From positions 1 through 55,109 of the forward strand of contig CAIKHO010000033.1 of assembly GCA_903827245.1 (NCBI GenBank): a DNA stretch of 55,109 bases. The letters run 5' to 3'. This stretch comes from an uncultured Opitutia bacterium (GTDB taxonomy: Bacteria; Verrucomicrobiota; Verrucomicrobiia; Opitutales; Opitutaceae). The notes below the pieces were generated by a model that worked only from the letters and a program-made list of their open reading frames with translations, had not been told where the DNA came from and searched no databases. The translations under genes were made by a program, and so were the position numbers. This document shows positions 9,115-18,190 of the stretch, in pieces (within the stretch, counting starts at the first letter, position 1; every line of letters starts with the position of its first letter).

Positions 9115-10517
9115 AACCATCCGCACCCGCGAAGCCGGCCGAAAACGAAACGACCGAGAACCTGCTCGAGCTTGAGGCGAAGTACTGCTCGTGGGGCGAC
9201 ACGGTCCATTACGCGAAGGAGCTGACGATGTTCTCCCGCTCGGAGGGGACGTACCTTTACGACGACAAGGGCACGCAGTACCTCGACCTGCAGATGTGGT
9301 ATTCCGCGGTCAATTTCGGCTACGGCAACCCGCGGCTGAATGCCGCGTTGAAGCAGCAGATGGACACCCTGCCGCAGCTGGCCTGCCAGTACCTGCACAA
9401 GGAGAAGATCCTGCTCGCGACCAAGCTGGCGCGGAAGGTCGAGTCCGTGTTCGGCGAGAAGGGCCGCATCCATTTCAACGTCGGCGGCGCCAGCGCGATC
9501 GAGGACGCGTGGAAGGTCGCCCGCATCAAGACGAAGAAGAATTTGGCCTTCGCCTTCATGGGCGGCTACCACGGCCGCACCTTGGGCGCCTCGGCCATCA
9601 CGTCGAGCTACCGTTACCGCGAGAAGTTCGGCCATTTCGGCGACCGGGCGAACTTCATCCCGTATCCCTACTGCTTCCGCTGCCCCTACAACATGAAGCG
9701 CGAGTCCTGTGACATGTACTGCCTGAAGCAGTTCGAGCGCCTGTTCGAGACCGAGTATTACGGGGTCGTGAACAAGACGGGCAACGCCGAGTTCGGCGCC
9801 TTCTTCATCGAGGCCGTGCAGGGCACCGGCGGCTACGTCGTGCCCCCGGCGCAGTATTTCCCGGGCCTCAAGAAGATCCTCGACCAGCACGGCATCCTGC
9901 TGGTCGACGACGAAATCCAGATGGGCTTTTACCGCACGGGCAAGTTCTTCGCCCTCGAAAATTTCGGGGTGAAGCCCGACGTCATCGTCTTCGGCAAGGC
10001 CCTGACCAACGGCATGAACCCGATCTCCGCCATCTGGGCGCGCGAGGATCTCATCTCGCCCGCCGTGTTTCCCCCGGGGACCACGCACTCGACCTTTTCC
10101 TCGAACACCCTTGGCACCGCCGTGGCCCTGGAGACGGTCAACCTCATGGAGGAGGAGGATTTTGAAACCCGCGTCATGCAGCGCGGCGCCTATTTCCTTG
10201 GGCGCCTCAAGGAGCTCGCGAAAAAATACCCGCAGATGGGCGATGTCGACGGTCTCGGCCTGGCCCTGCGCATCGAGATGTGCCAGCGCGACGGCTACAC
10301 GCCGAACCGCGAGCTCACGGATGTCATCATGAACATCGGCCTCAGTGGCACCCTGACCGCCGGCGGCGGGAAGATGGGCCTGATCCTCGACGTCGGCGGC
10401 TACTACAAGAACGTGTTCACCATCGCCCCGTCGCTCTACATTACGGAGAAGGAGATCGATACCGCGATCGAGCTGTTCGAGGAAGCCCTCAAGCGCGGCA
10501 TCGCCGAGACGGAGTAA
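9111..10517 (+). CDS. Class III PLP-dependent aminotransferase
   Basis: 468 residues. Class III landmarks are present: FNVGGASAIEDAWK, GGYHGRTLGAS, the cofactor-binding D267 in VDDEIQMGFYRTG, and the PLP lysine K296 in VFGKALTNGMNP. A C-x2-C-x8-C-x3-C cluster (C188, C191, C200, C204) follows IPYPY; comparable cysteine clusters occur in some omega-aminotransferases of this class. It converts an aldehyde or ketone into an amine, or the reverse. The start overlaps the phosphatase stop. Hydrolase, phosphatase and aminotransferase thus form one coupled operon, presumably making an amino compound. The substrate cannot be named from sequence alone. Confidence 0.88.
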   Translation: MKPSAPAKPAENETTENLLELEAKYCSWGDTVHYAKELTMFSRSEGTYLYDDKGTQYLDLQMWYSAVNFGYGNPRLNAALKQQMDTLPQLACQYLHKEKILLATKLARKVESVFGEKGRIHFNVGGASAIEDAWKVARIKTKKNLAFAFMGGYHGRTLGASAITSSYRYREKFGHFGDRANFIPYPYCFRCPYNMKRESCDMYCLKQFERLFETEYYGVVNKTGNAEFGAFFIEAVQGTGGYVVPPAQYFPGLKKILDQHGILLVDDEIQMGFYRTGKFFALENFGVKPDVIVFGKALTNGMNPISAIWAREDLISPAVFPPGTTHSTFSSNTLGTAVALETVNLMEEEDFETRVMQRGAYFLGRLKELAKKYPQMGDVDGLGLALRIEMCQRDGYTPNRELTDVIMNIGLSGTLTAGGGKMGLILDVGGYYKNVFTIAPSLYITEKEIDTAIELFEEALKRGIAETE

Positions 10518-10530
10518 GAGTTTCCCAATA

Positions 10531-10596
10531 TAGGAGCGGCTTTACGCCGCGAGGATTGTCCTTTTACGGGACTGTCGCGGCATAAGGCCGCTCCTC
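10531..10596. repeat. REP-like palindrome, family A copy 2
   Basis: TAGGAGCGGCTTTACGCCGC pairs with CGGCATAAGGCCGCTCCT. It follows the aminotransferase stop by 13 bases and may end that transcript. Confidence 0.88.
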
Positions 10597-10662
10597 CAGT
10601 GCCAGGTCGGGTGAAGCGCGGTCTTGGCAACAAAGACTGCCGGGACAACACTATGCCTGCTT

Positions 10663-11679
10663 ATGCGCGTGGGAGATTATTTGTCCGGGCTGGTGCCGCG
10701 TGGGATTCTTGCCCTCTTGGTTCCGGCCGGTGCGTGGGCGTCCAGCCCCGTGACGCCCGCCCCGGAGTCGCCTGCGATCCTGATCAGGGTGCCGGTCGCG
10801 CCATCGTCGGACGCCCCGGGCCAGCCGGTGAGCTCGTGGCTGGAGGCGCAAATCGCGCTCGCGCGAACCGGCATTTCCTGCGGCCCGATCGACGGCGTGG
10901 GCGGGCCGCAATCGGTGGCCGCGCTGCAGGCGTTCCAGGAGAGCCGCGATCTGCCCGCGACCGGCGTGCTCGATGAGATGACCAAGGCGCGGCTGGGGCT
11001 CACGGCACCGGCAATGACACAGGTCACACTGACGAAGGATGATCTCGCGCGCTTGCAGCCGCTGAGCCCGACCTGGCTGGGGAAATCCCAGCAGACGGCG
11101 CTCGATTACGAGACGGCGCTGGAACTCGTGGCGGAGCGCGCGCACGCGAGCCAGGCGCTCATCCGCCAGTTGAATCCGGCGGTGGACTGGGCCGGCGGGC
11201 CACCGGTGGGAACGATCCTGACCGTTCCTGCAGCCGGGCGGATGAAGCCGCCGGCCGCTGCCGCCCATCTGCACATTTATCTCGCGGCGCATGTGCTGGA
11301 GGCGCGCGATGCGGACGGAGGCCTGATCGCGCATTTCCCCGTGAGCATTGCGCGCATGGCCGAGAAGCGGCCCGAGGGGGAACTGCATGTCACGGTTGTG
11401 ATTTCACACCCAAATTACACGTTCGATCCCGACGTTTTTCCCGAGTCCGCGGAAGGCCGGGATTTGGGCCGCAAGCTCGTAATACCGCCGGGGCCGAACA
11501 ATCCGGTCGGCGTGGCTTGGGTCGGCCTCGACCGACCGGGCTATGGGATTCACGGAACGCCGGTGCCCGAGCAGGTGGGGCGCACGGAGTCACACGGCTG
11601 CTTTCGCCTCGCGAACTGGGATGCACTGGCGCTGCTTGACCTCGCATGGGTCGGGCTGCCGGTCGTGGTGGATCCGTGA
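10663..11679 (+). CDS. L,D-transpeptidase with peptidoglycan-binding domain
   Basis: 338 residues from the ATG at 10663; an in-frame TTG at 10624 is less likely. A signal-like hydrophobic stretch ([14 protein letters not shown]) leads into a PG_binding_1 domain at about 45-95 ([19 protein letters not shown]). A LysM-like or linker region and a YkuD domain from about 215 to the end follow. The catalytic HGTP...SHGCFRLAN motif with its cysteine is intact near residue 315. It would form 3-3 cross-links in peptidoglycan or attach proteins to it in the periplasm. It appears to be a stand-alone gene flanked by repeats. Confidence 0.9.
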   Translation: MRVGDYLSGLVPRGILALLVPAGAWASSPVTPAPESPAILIRVPVAPSSDAPGQPVSSWLEAQIALARTGISCGPIDGVGGPQSVAALQAFQESRDLPATGVLDEMTKARLGLTAPAMTQVTLTKDDLARLQPLSPTWLGKSQQTALDYETALELVAERAHASQALIRQLNPAVDWAGGPPVGTILTVPAAGRMKPPAAAAHLHIYLAAHVLEARDADGGLIAHFPVSIARMAEKRPEGELHVTVVISHPNYTFDPDVFPESAEGRDLGRKLVIPPGPNNPVGVAWVGLDRPGYGIHGTPVPEQVGRTESHGCFRLANWDALALLDLAWVGLPVVVDP

Positions 11680-11697
11680 GGGGCCAAAAAACGGATC

Positions 11698-11762
11698 GGC
11701 CTTGGTTTGTCTCCTGTGCAACGGATTGGGATCGGAATTTTTTACAGGAGACGGTCCGAGGA
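11698..11762. repeat. CTCCTGT/ACAGGAG palindrome, family B copy 1
   Basis: GTCTCCTGTGCA and TTTTACAGGAGAC form the arms around GGATTGGGATCGG. Copies or degenerate copies lie at 13921, 20234, 37870 and 45595. Confidence 0.8.
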
Positions 11763-11774
11763 CGGAAAGAGGTC

Positions 11775-11841
11775 GGGGCGCCGCTTGAGGACGCCCGGGC
11801 TTGCCCGCCTCTGGAAGGGCGCACGCAAGGTGCGCCCCTGC
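11775..11841. repeat. GGGGCG-CGCCCC palindrome, family F copy 1
   Basis: GGGGCGCCGCTTGAGGACGC is answered by CGCAAGGTGCGCCCCTGCG. It sits next to family B copy 1, filling most of the spacer before the oxidoreductase gene. A close copy is nested inside another repeat at 25261-25310. Confidence 0.75.
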
Positions 11842-11903
11842 GTTGGCCGGATCCAGCTGCACCGCGCTGCTGGCAAATTCGGCGGACCTGCGCAGGTTGC
11901 AGG

Positions 11904-12932
11904 ATGGTTCCGTTTTCCGTTCTCGATCTTTCCCCCATCGCGCAGGGTGGCACGGTGGCGCAGGCCCTGGAGCGCTCGCGCGATCTTGCGCGCCATGCGG
12001 AACGGCTGGGCTATCGCCGCTTCTGGCTGGCCGAGCACCACAACATGCCGGGTATCGCGAGTGCGGCCACCGCGGTCGTGATCGGGCATGTGGCGGCCGG
12101 CACCTCCACGATCCGCGTCGGCTCCGGCGGCGTGATGCTGCCCAACCATTCGCCCCTCGTGATCGCCGAGCAGTTTGGGACGCTGGAAGCGCTCTTTCCC
12201 GGCCGCATCGATCTTGGGCTTGGGCGTGCGCCGGGCGCCGACCAGCTTACCGCGCGGGCGCTGCGCCGGGGCAACCTCGACTCGGCCGATGAATTTCCGC
12301 GCGACGTGATGGAGTTGCAGGCCTATTTCCGGCCGGCCGGCCCGAACCAGGCCGTGCAGGCGGTCCCCGGCGCCGGGCTGGCCGTGCCGATCTGGCTGCT
12401 GGGCTCGAGCCTTTTCAGCGCGCAGCTCGCGGCGGCGCTCGGCCTGCCCTTCGCGTTTGCCTCGCACTTTGCCCCGGACCATCTCGCGGAAGCACTCGGG
12501 GTTTACCGGGCCGAATTCCGGCCGTCCGCCGCGCTGCCGCGGCCCTATGCGATGGCGGCGATCGCGGTGTATGCGGCGGGGACGGATGCCGGCGCCGCGC
12601 GCCTGTTCACGTCGCTGCAGCAGAGCTTCGTCAATCTCCGCCGCGGCACACCGGGCCCGCTGCCGCCACCGGTTGACGGCATGGACGAGCACTGGTCGCG
12701 GGCGGAGGAGGCCATGGTCGCCCATGCCTTCAGCGAGGCGGTGGTCGGCTCGCCGGCGACCGTGCGGCGCGGGATCGAGGCGTTTCTGGAGCGCACGGGC
12801 GTGGATGAACTGATGGTGACCGCGGCGATTTTTGACCATGCCGCGAGGGTGCGCTCGTTCGAACTGGTCGCGCAGGCGCGCGCGGCGATTTCTGCCACGG
12901 GGGGAACCGTTTCCTCCAGTCCGGTTCCATGA
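11904..12932 (+). CDS. LLM-class flavin-dependent oxidoreductase (MsnO8-like)
   Basis: 342 residues from the ATG at 11904 ([16 protein letters not shown]). The upstream open frame is repeat sequence. The bacterial luciferase-like fold shows in [29 protein letters not shown] and [14 protein letters not shown], a set typical of the MsnO8 subgroup. These enzymes use FMNH2 and oxygen to hydroxylate or cleave small molecules. The C-terminal segment [18 protein letters not shown] is the usual ending. The stop overlaps the lipocalin start by four bases, so the two are co-translated. No flavin reductase is adjacent. Confidence 0.9.
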   Translation: MVPFSVLDLSPIAQGGTVAQALERSRDLARHAERLGYRRFWLAEHHNMPGIASAATAVVIGHVAAGTSTIRVGSGGVMLPNHSPLVIAEQFGTLEALFPGRIDLGLGRAPGADQLTARALRRGNLDSADEFPRDVMELQAYFRPAGPNQAVQAVPGAGLAVPIWLLGSSLFSAQLAAALGLPFAFASHFAPDHLAEALGVYRAEFRPSAALPRPYAMAAIAVYAAGTDAGAARLFTSLQQSFVNLRRGTPGPLPPPVDGMDEHWSRAEEAMVAHAFSEAVVGSPATVRRGIEAFLERTGVDELMVTAAIFDHAARVRSFELVAQARAAISATGGTVSSSPVP

Positions 12933-13495
12933 AACAACCCATGCATCCACGCCCGCCACTGGCGCTCTTCCTCCTTGCCGGCCTGATCGGATTGGCCGGC
13001 TGCACCAACATGCCCAACCCCAGCCTTCATACGGTTTCCCGCGTCGATCTGCCCCGTTACATGGGCCGCTGGTACGTCATCTCCAACATTCCGAATTTTC
13101 TCGAAAACGGGAAGGTCGCGACCTTCGACCAGTACGCCCCGCGGCCCGACGGTCGGATCGATGTGATCTACGGCTTTCACAAGGGCGCGCTGGATGCGCC
13201 CGAACAGCAGTGGAAGGGTGTGGCCTGGGTGACGGATGCCGCGAGCCAGGCGAGATGGAAGGTTCGCCTGCTCTGGCCCTTCACGTCCGACTACCTGCTG
13301 CTTGAGCTTGACCCTGATTACCAGTGGGCGGTGGTCGGGTCCAATGGCGGCAGTCTCCTCTGGGTGCTGGCGCGCCAGCGATCGCTGCCGGACGCGGTCT
13401 ATCGTGACATTCAGGACCGCATCGCCAAACAGGGCCTCGATCCCGCGAAGCTGGTCAAGGTCCCGCAGGCCACGCCGACCGCCACGAACCCTTGA
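12929..13495 (+). CDS. blc: Outer-membrane lipocalin, Blc-like lipoprotein
   Basis: 188 residues with a lipoprotein signal ending LAGC (acylated C25). The lipocalin GxW motif appears as [29 protein letters not shown] strand and the conserved [12 protein letters not shown] and LLWVLAR segments follow, as in bacterial Blc. Such proteins bind lysophospholipids or hydrophobic ligands at the outer membrane. It overlaps the oxidoreductase gene by ATGA. Confidence 0.93.
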   Translation: MKQPMHPRPPLALFLLAGLIGLAGCTNMPNPSLHTVSRVDLPRYMGRWYVISNIPNFLENGKVATFDQYAPRPDGRIDVIYGFHKGALDAPEQQWKGVAWVTDAASQARWKVRLLWPFTSDYLLLELDPDYQWAVVGSNGGSLLWVLARQRSLPDAVYRDIQDRIAKQGLDPAKLVKVPQATPTATNP

Positions 13496-13554
13496 ATCGC
13501 GCCGGTGCCGCTTAGGATTCGCTTCGGGCGCGATGGAGTGGCCATGTAAGTCCC

Positions 13555-13845
13555 ATGACCGCGAGCGATCTTCATCTCATCCCCGCCTGCGCCGGCTGCG
13601 GCCGTTGCTGCCACCTCGTGGTGGAACTGGCGGATGGGATCGATCACGTGCCCGAGGCGCTGGTCGTGGAGCACGCCGGTGTGCGTTGCATGGACCAGCA
13701 CGGGGACGGGGCCTGCGTGGCCTTGGATCCAGCGACGCGCCTCTGCACGATCTACGAGGAGCGCCCACGGGTCTGCCGGGAATTCGACCGCGGCAGCGAC
13801 CTATGCCGCAGGATTCTGGCCAAGCCGCCGGCGTTTCAGGTGTGA
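13555..13845 (+). CDS. YkgJ-type cysteine-cluster protein
   Basis: 96 residues with eight cysteines in the Fe/Zn cluster pattern of the YkgJ (CxxCxxCC) family: CAGCGRCC at the N-terminus, then spaced cysteines in VRCMDQ, GACVAL, RLCTIYEERPRVCREF and DLCRR. The xCxIYExRPxxCRxF segment is diagnostic. It is a soluble metal-binding protein; the biochemical role of the family is not settled. It lies 59 bases after the lipocalin gene on the same strand. Confidence 0.88.
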   Translation: MTASDLHLIPACAGCGRCCHLVVELADGIDHVPEALVVEHAGVRCMDQHGDGACVALDPATRLCTIYEERPRVCREFDRGSDLCRRILAKPPAFQV

Positions 13846-13920
13846 CGAAACTCGCACTGCCAGACGCGTAACACCGTGGCAGACGAGGCAAGGAGGCTGC
13901 ATCCTTCTGCACCCGGATTT

Positions 13921-13980
13921 TCCTCGGATTGCCTCCTGTAAATTTCCGATCTCAATCCGTTGCACAGGAGACAGCCCGAG
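13921..13980. repeat. CTCCTGT/ACAGGAG palindrome, family B copy 2
   Basis: GCCTCCTGTAAATT and TTGCACAGGAGACA are the arms, with CTCGG/CCGAG ends. A half copy of another repeat (CCTTGTGACCTCGGCTGCCA, 14002-14021; full form at 33199-33270) follows. Both lie between convergent genes. Confidence 0.75.
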
Positions 13981-14044
13981 ACCGGTCCGAGCAGAGTTCC
14001 AGCCTTGTGACCTCGGCTGCCACGCGTAGAGCCAGGTTAATTCC

Positions 14045-15922
14045 TTACAGGTAGCCCGCGGCCTGCAGCTTGAAGAGCTGCGCATAGCGGCCGGCGGCGG
14101 CGAGGAGTTCCGTGTGCGTGCCCTGCTCGATGATTTGCCCGTGCTCGAGCACCACGATGCGATCCGCCATGCGCACCGTGGGAAAGCGATGCGAGATGAG
14201 TATGGCCGTGCGCCCGTGCGTGAGGCTGCGGAAGCGCTCGAACACTGCGTGCTCCGCCGCGGCATCGAGCGCCGCCGTCGGCTCGTCCAGCACGAGGATG
14301 TCGGCCTCTTCGCGCATGAACGCCCGCGCGAGTGCCACCTTCTGCCACTGCCCGCCGGAGAGTTCCACGCCGTCCTGGAACCAGCGGCCGAGCTGGGTCT
14401 CGATCCCGGCGGGCAGCGCTGCAACGACCTCGGCCGCGCCGCCGCGCTCGACCGCCTGGTTGATTCGTGGCACGTCGGCGAGATGCTCGGCGCTGCCGAA
14501 GCCGACATTTTCGCGCACCGCAAACTGGTACTGGTTGAAATCCTGGAAGATCACGCCCACGCGCCGGCGCAGCGCGGTCTCGTCCCAATCGCGCAGGTCG
14601 CGGCCATCGAGCAGGACCCGGCCCTCGGTCGGCTCGTACAGCCGCGTGAGGAGCTTGATGAAGGTCGTCTTGCCCGCGCCGTTCTCTCCCACCAGCGCGA
14701 GGCTTTCGCCCTGCGGGATGAACAGCGAGATGCCGCGCAGCGCCCACTCCTTGGCGCCCGCGTACTGGAAGCCGACATTCTCGAAGCGGATTCCGGACTC
14801 GGTTCGGACCGCGGCGGCCGGCGGTGCCGCCGGCGGATTGGTCGGGATCGCGAGGTACTCGAACAAATTGGACATGTACAAATTGTCTTCGTACATGCCG
14901 CTGAACGCGGACAGGATGGATTGAAACGCACCCTGGCCCTGGCGGAAGGCCACGACGTAAAGCGTCATGGCCCCGAGCGAGAGCCGCCCTGCTGCGGCGG
15001 CCAGGGCGATCACGAGATAGCAGCTGTAGAACGCCGCGTTCGCGATCAGCGAGAGCGCGGCGGTCCACGCGGTCCGCCGGACTGCCAGCCGGCGGTCGTC
15101 GTCGTAGAAGGTCTCGGCCAGCTGCTTGTAGCGGTCGAGCAGCATCGGCCCGAGCCCGAAGAGCTTCACTTCCTTCACGTGCTCGTCGTTGGCGATGACA
15201 TATTCAAGGTAGTTCAGCCGGCGGGCATCGGGCGAGCGCCAGTTCCGCAGGCGGAAGGCCACGCCGGAGAACCGGGCCTCCGAGATGAACGCGGGGACCG
15301 CGGCCAGCAGCAACCCGCCCACGGCCCACGGGCTGAATCCGAGGAGCACGGCCGTGAAGCCGGCGAGTGTCAGCACACTGCGCACGATCTGGAAATTCTG
15401 CTGCACGAGCGAGAGGGGGCGCGACGAGGCCTCGCGGCGCGCGCGGGTGAGCTTGTCGTAGAACTTGGCGTCCTCGAAGTGCCGCAGGTCCAGCTGCAGC
15501 GCCTTCTCCATGATCATCACGTTGAGGTCGATCCCGAGGCGCGATCCCACCAGCTGCCGCAGGAGGCCAAGGCCGCGTTCCACCAGTCCGATGCCGACGA
15601 TAATGCCCAGCTCAACCAGCACCCAGTGCGTCACGTGCGCGTAGGCCAGCTCGCGGGCCGCACCGGGCGCGGCCTGGGGCGCCGCGACGACGGCGTCGAC
15701 GATGAGCTTGCCCACCCAGGCCATCGTGACCGGCAGCGCGGCGGACAGCAGGGTCAGCAGGGCGACGGCCATCAAGCCGCCCGGCGACGAGCGCCAGACC
15801 AGCGCGAGGGTGCGCGGCGTGTGGGAAAAACTGCCGAGCGCCCGCGACCAGAACGGCAGGGGCGGGGTCGCGGCGGAAGAAGCGGAGTGAGGCGGAGCCA
15901 AGCGACCGCAACGTTCCCGCAT
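14045..15922 (-). CDS. ABC exporter, fused permease and ATPase
   Basis: 625 residues, a half-transporter that should work as a homodimer. The N-terminal 330 residues hold about six membrane helices (from VALLTLLSAALPVTMAWVG onward). The C-terminal nucleotide-binding domain has Walker A GENGAGKTT, signature LSGGQWQ, Walker B ILVLDEPTAALD and an SHR switch histidine. A QFAVRENVGFGSAE segment follows the Q-loop, as in MdlB/peptide-type exporters. The start at 15922 is the first in the frame and is uncertain; MAVALL near residue 51 would leave the first helix intact. Convergent with the preceding gene; substrate unknown. Confidence 0.87.
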   Translation of the reverse strand: MRERCGRLAPPHSASSAATPPLPFWSRALGSFSHTPRTLALVWRSSPGGLMAVALLTLLSAALPVTMAWVGKLIVDAVVAAPQAAPGAARELAYAHVTHWVLVELGIIVGIGLVERGLGLLRQLVGSRLGIDLNVMIMEKALQLDLRHFEDAKFYDKLTRARREASSRPLSLVQQNFQIVRSVLTLAGFTAVLLGFSPWAVGGLLLAAVPAFISEARFSGVAFRLRNWRSPDARRLNYLEYVIANDEHVKEVKLFGLGPMLLDRYKQLAETFYDDDRRLAVRRTAWTAALSLIANAAFYSCYLVIALAAAAGRLSLGAMTLYVVAFRQGQGAFQSILSAFSGMYEDNLYMSNLFEYLAIPTNPPAAPPAAAVRTESGIRFENVGFQYAGAKEWALRGISLFIPQGESLALVGENGAGKTTFIKLLTRLYEPTEGRVLLDGRDLRDWDETALRRRVGVIFQDFNQYQFAVRENVGFGSAEHLADVPRINQAVERGGAAEVVAALPAGIETQLGRWFQDGVELSGGQWQKVALARAFMREEADILVLDEPTAALDAAAEHAVFERFRSLTHGRTAILISHRFPTVRMADRIVVLEHGQIIEQGTHTELLAAAGRYAQLFKLQAAGYL

Positions 15923-15963
15923 GGGGCCCGCGGGTCAAGACAGCCCGGATGGGAGCATGGGTT

Positions 15964-16083
15964 TCGCGCTGAGGCGCCGAGGCGCGAAGCAGATCCCAAA
16001 AAATAAAGTGACCAGAAGTGGCCGCAGAACTCATGGCTGTCGCCCTCCGGCTCTGCGCCGTGGCGCCTCTGCGCGAAAATCGA
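15964..16083. repeat. Degenerate CGCAGAGG/CCTCTGCG element, family C
   Basis: GCGCTGAGGCGCCGAGGCGC on one side and GGCGCCTCTGCGCGAAAAT on the other are the arms of a widely dispersed intergenic repeat. Better copies are at 28812-28891 and 45396-45483. Confidence 0.5.
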
Positions 16084-16092
16084 TGGGATGTC

Positions 16093-16515
16093 CTATCTTG
16101 GGTCCGCGCGGCCGGGCTGGCCGACGGACGGGAGCGGGCGGTCAAACTCGACTCCGGCCCGATCCAACTCGTCGCGCAGGGGAGCGAGGAATTTCTCCGC
16201 CAGCTCCTCAAGGCGGAAGGAGAACTCGGCGTCGCCTGTGCCTGCGACAAAGGCGAGGACGTCGGCGAGGTCCATCAGGTCCTCGTCGCTGAAATGCTCC
16301 TCGATGACCGACTGGCGGCCGTTGATCGCGACGAGGGCGGCACAGAACTGCCCCGCGTCGGGCGCAGCGGGTTTCAGGCAGGCCTCTCCGGTGAGCCGGG
16401 CACGCGCAACGCGCCCGGCGAAATCGTCCAGCTTCGCATAGGCGAAGGCGAGGTTGGCGAGGCGAGCCTGCTGCAGCAGCGCCGGGCGTCGGTTCAGGAG
16501 GATCGAGAGTTTCAT
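16093..16515 (-). CDS. Hypothetical helical protein
   Basis: 140 residues starting MKLSILLNRRPALLQQ. The sequence is mostly helical and acidic toward the C-terminus (EEHFSDEDLMDLADVLAF, SFRLEELAEKFLAPL), with no signal peptide or membrane segment. Two cysteines are present (GEACLKP and GQFCAAL). Composition and codon use look like a real gene, with far fewer arginines than the frames opposite. I do not recognise the family. It lies upstream of the ABC transporter on the same strand, across a repeat-filled spacer of 170 bases. Confidence 0.6.
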   Translation of the reverse strand: MKLSILLNRRPALLQQARLANLAFAYAKLDDFAGRVARARLTGEACLKPAAPDAGQFCAALVAINGRQSVIEEHFSDEDLMDLADVLAFVAGTGDAEFSFRLEELAEKFLAPLRDELDRAGVEFDRPLPSVGQPGRADPR

Positions 16516-16928
16516 GGGAATTCCTTCGTGCGGGTGAACGCTTGGTTAAGGTTGAACAACTCCACTGCCCGGTCGCTGGCGGACGCTCAAATCCACGGGT
16601 TGATCTCCACGGGCCGGCGGGCGGAAACGGCCTTTTGCCGCGCCCGAACCCGGGCCATTCACGACTCAAACACAGGATGCATAACTCCGCCGCAGCCTGG
16701 CCCTCCGGGCTTCCCCGCGGGCAACGAACCTGCGATTTCGGGACGGACTCTTGTCTGCTGGCTGCGGACGTCGCTGACGCTGCAACTCCACTGTCTCGCT
16801 GTCGGACTCAAACCACGATCTCAACCGTGCATCTGAACACTGACCGGACTGACTTCAGCTCTTGGGCAAAGCATAATCGAGGCAAGCCATTTTTCAAGTG
16901 AGGTGGGGGAACGGGTAGTGTTTGAAAC
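16516..16928. other. Intergenic, no gene recognised
   Basis: The plus-strand frame at 16542-16901 is open, but its translation (many prolines, arginines and cysteines, no domain) reads as non-coding. I looked for tRNA-like arms because GGACTCAAACC appears near 16803, but found no cloverleaf. The stretch separates divergent genes and should hold promoters for both. Confidence 0.4.
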
Positions 16929-17000
16929 TGTAGGAGCGGCTTTATGCCGCGATTGTTGGATCCCTGGCGTAAGCCTTCGCGGCATAAAGCCGCTCCTGCA
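16929..17000. repeat. REP-like palindrome, family A copy 3
   Basis: TGTAGGAGCGGCTTTATGCC pairs with GGCATAAAGCCGCTCCTGCA. It lies between divergent genes, 70 bases before a start codon, so it is not a terminator here. Confidence 0.92.
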
Positions 17001-17070
17001 ATCGGCTCACCGGACTCCGCGTTCGACATCATCAGACGCGCCCGCATGCTCGCGCCCCAATCCGACGGCC

Positions 17071-18120
17071 ATGAACGACCGCGAAATGCAAGGGTACTGC
17101 GCCATCCTCGGGGTGAATCCGGACATCGCGCCCGACGAACTCAAGCGGGCTTACCTGAAGAAATCCTATGCCTTGATTCAAAGTGGCGCGCCGGAGGAGG
17201 AACGCGCCCGGCTGCGTTCCGCACATGCGGCGCTCACGGCCCATCTGGAGGCGCGGACGGCCGCCGGAGACGATCCGGCCGGAGCCGACGCAGGGGCGAA
17301 TCGTCCGGCCGCGCCCGGCCCAGTCTACACCGCGCCTCCGGTCCCGGCACCCATCTGCCGGCCGCTCGACTTCGACTGCCCGGTCGTGAACGCGGTCGCG
17401 GTCCCCCTCGTCGCGGTGCTGGCCATCCTGGTCAGCCGGAGCGGCCTCGGGTTCTTCCTGGAAGGATTCCACGTGTGGGTGCACGAGTTCGGGCACGCGA
17501 CCGTCGCCTGGTTCACGGGCAAGCGCGCGCTGCCGCTGCCGATCGGCTGGACCAATATCTCGCCGGAGAAATCGAACTTCGTTTACCTCGGCATCCTCGC
17601 GTTGCTCGGGCTGCTGTTTGCCGCCGGGTGGAAGGAGCGCAAGCCCTGGCCGATGCTCTTCGCGGCCGGGCTGGCGGTGCTGCAGGCTTACATGACCTGG
17701 TTGCTGCCATCCGAGACGGCGCGCGAGTGGATCGTCTTCGGCGGCTGCGGCGGCCAGTTCTATCTCAGCGCGCTGATGATCGGGCTCTTTTACTTCGATT
17801 TTCCGGAAAAGTTCAAATGGGGCGGATGCCGCTACGTTTTCCTCTTCATCGGCGTGAGCTGCTTCTATGACGCGTACTCCTTCTGGCGGATGGTGAAATA
17901 CGGCCGGGTCCCGCTGCCCTACGGCTCGATGGTCAACGGCGAGGAGGATGCGAACGGGGATCTCGACACCCTTTCGGCCGACTTCGGCTGGAGCGATCGC
18001 CACATCATTGCCACCTACACGCATCTCGGCGATGCCTGCCTCGCCGCCCTGGGGCTCATTTACCTGGTCTTTGCGCTGCGCCTGAACCGACTGCCGGCGC
18101 TTATCCGCCAAAAGCCATAG
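17071..18120 (+). CDS. J-domain-like segment fused to an M50-like membrane metalloprotease
   Basis: 349 residues. Residues 8-60 (YCAILGVNPDIAPDELKRAY, then RARLRSAHAALTAHL) look like a J domain, but the HPD tripeptide needed to stimulate Hsp70 is absent. After a proline-rich linker (70-100), a membrane region starts with VPLVAVLAILVSRSGLGFFL. HEFGH (H138-H142) follows in GFHVWVHEFGHATVAWFTG. That is the zinc-binding HExxH of site-2-type proteases or a related rhomboid/M50-like fold. About six further hydrophobic segments follow. A second metal-binding aspartate is not obvious. Start chosen at ATG 17071 because the J-like sequence begins there. The fusion is unusual. Confidence 0.65.
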   Translation: MNDREMQGYCAILGVNPDIAPDELKRAYLKKSYALIQSGAPEEERARLRSAHAALTAHLEARTAAGDDPAGADAGANRPAAPGPVYTAPPVPAPICRPLDFDCPVVNAVAVPLVAVLAILVSRSGLGFFLEGFHVWVHEFGHATVAWFTGKRALPLPIGWTNISPEKSNFVYLGILALLGLLFAAGWKERKPWPMLFAAGLAVLQAYMTWLLPSETAREWIVFGGCGGQFYLSALMIGLFYFDFPEKFKWGGCRYVFLFIGVSCFYDAYSFWRMVKYGRVPLPYGSMVNGEEDANGDLDTLSADFGWSDRHIIATYTHLGDACLAALGLIYLVFALRLNRLPALIRQKP

Positions 18121-18146
18121 GATCTTGATGGCGCAGCCGGGGCCTG

Positions 18147-18190
18147 AAATCGTTTCTCTTTCTCGTCCTCACTCCTCCTCGTCCTCGTGC
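18147..18190. repeat. Half copy of the GTTCTCG-type repeat, reaching into DUF983
   Basis: AAATCGTTTCTCTTTCTCGT continues as CTCCTCGTCCTCGT. It overlaps the last codons of the DUF983 gene, so the acidic HEDEEE tail of that protein may derive from the repeat. Confidence 0.45.

Noticed and set aside
14114-16006. 630-codon plus-strand frame opposite the ABC exporter
   Set aside because: Antisense shadow; no signature motifs, whereas the minus strand has a full set of ABC motifs.
16542-16901. Plus-strand ORF and tRNA-like GGTTTGAGTCC on the minus strand
   Set aside because: No domain in the ORF, and no acceptor, D or anticodon stems that fit a tRNA.
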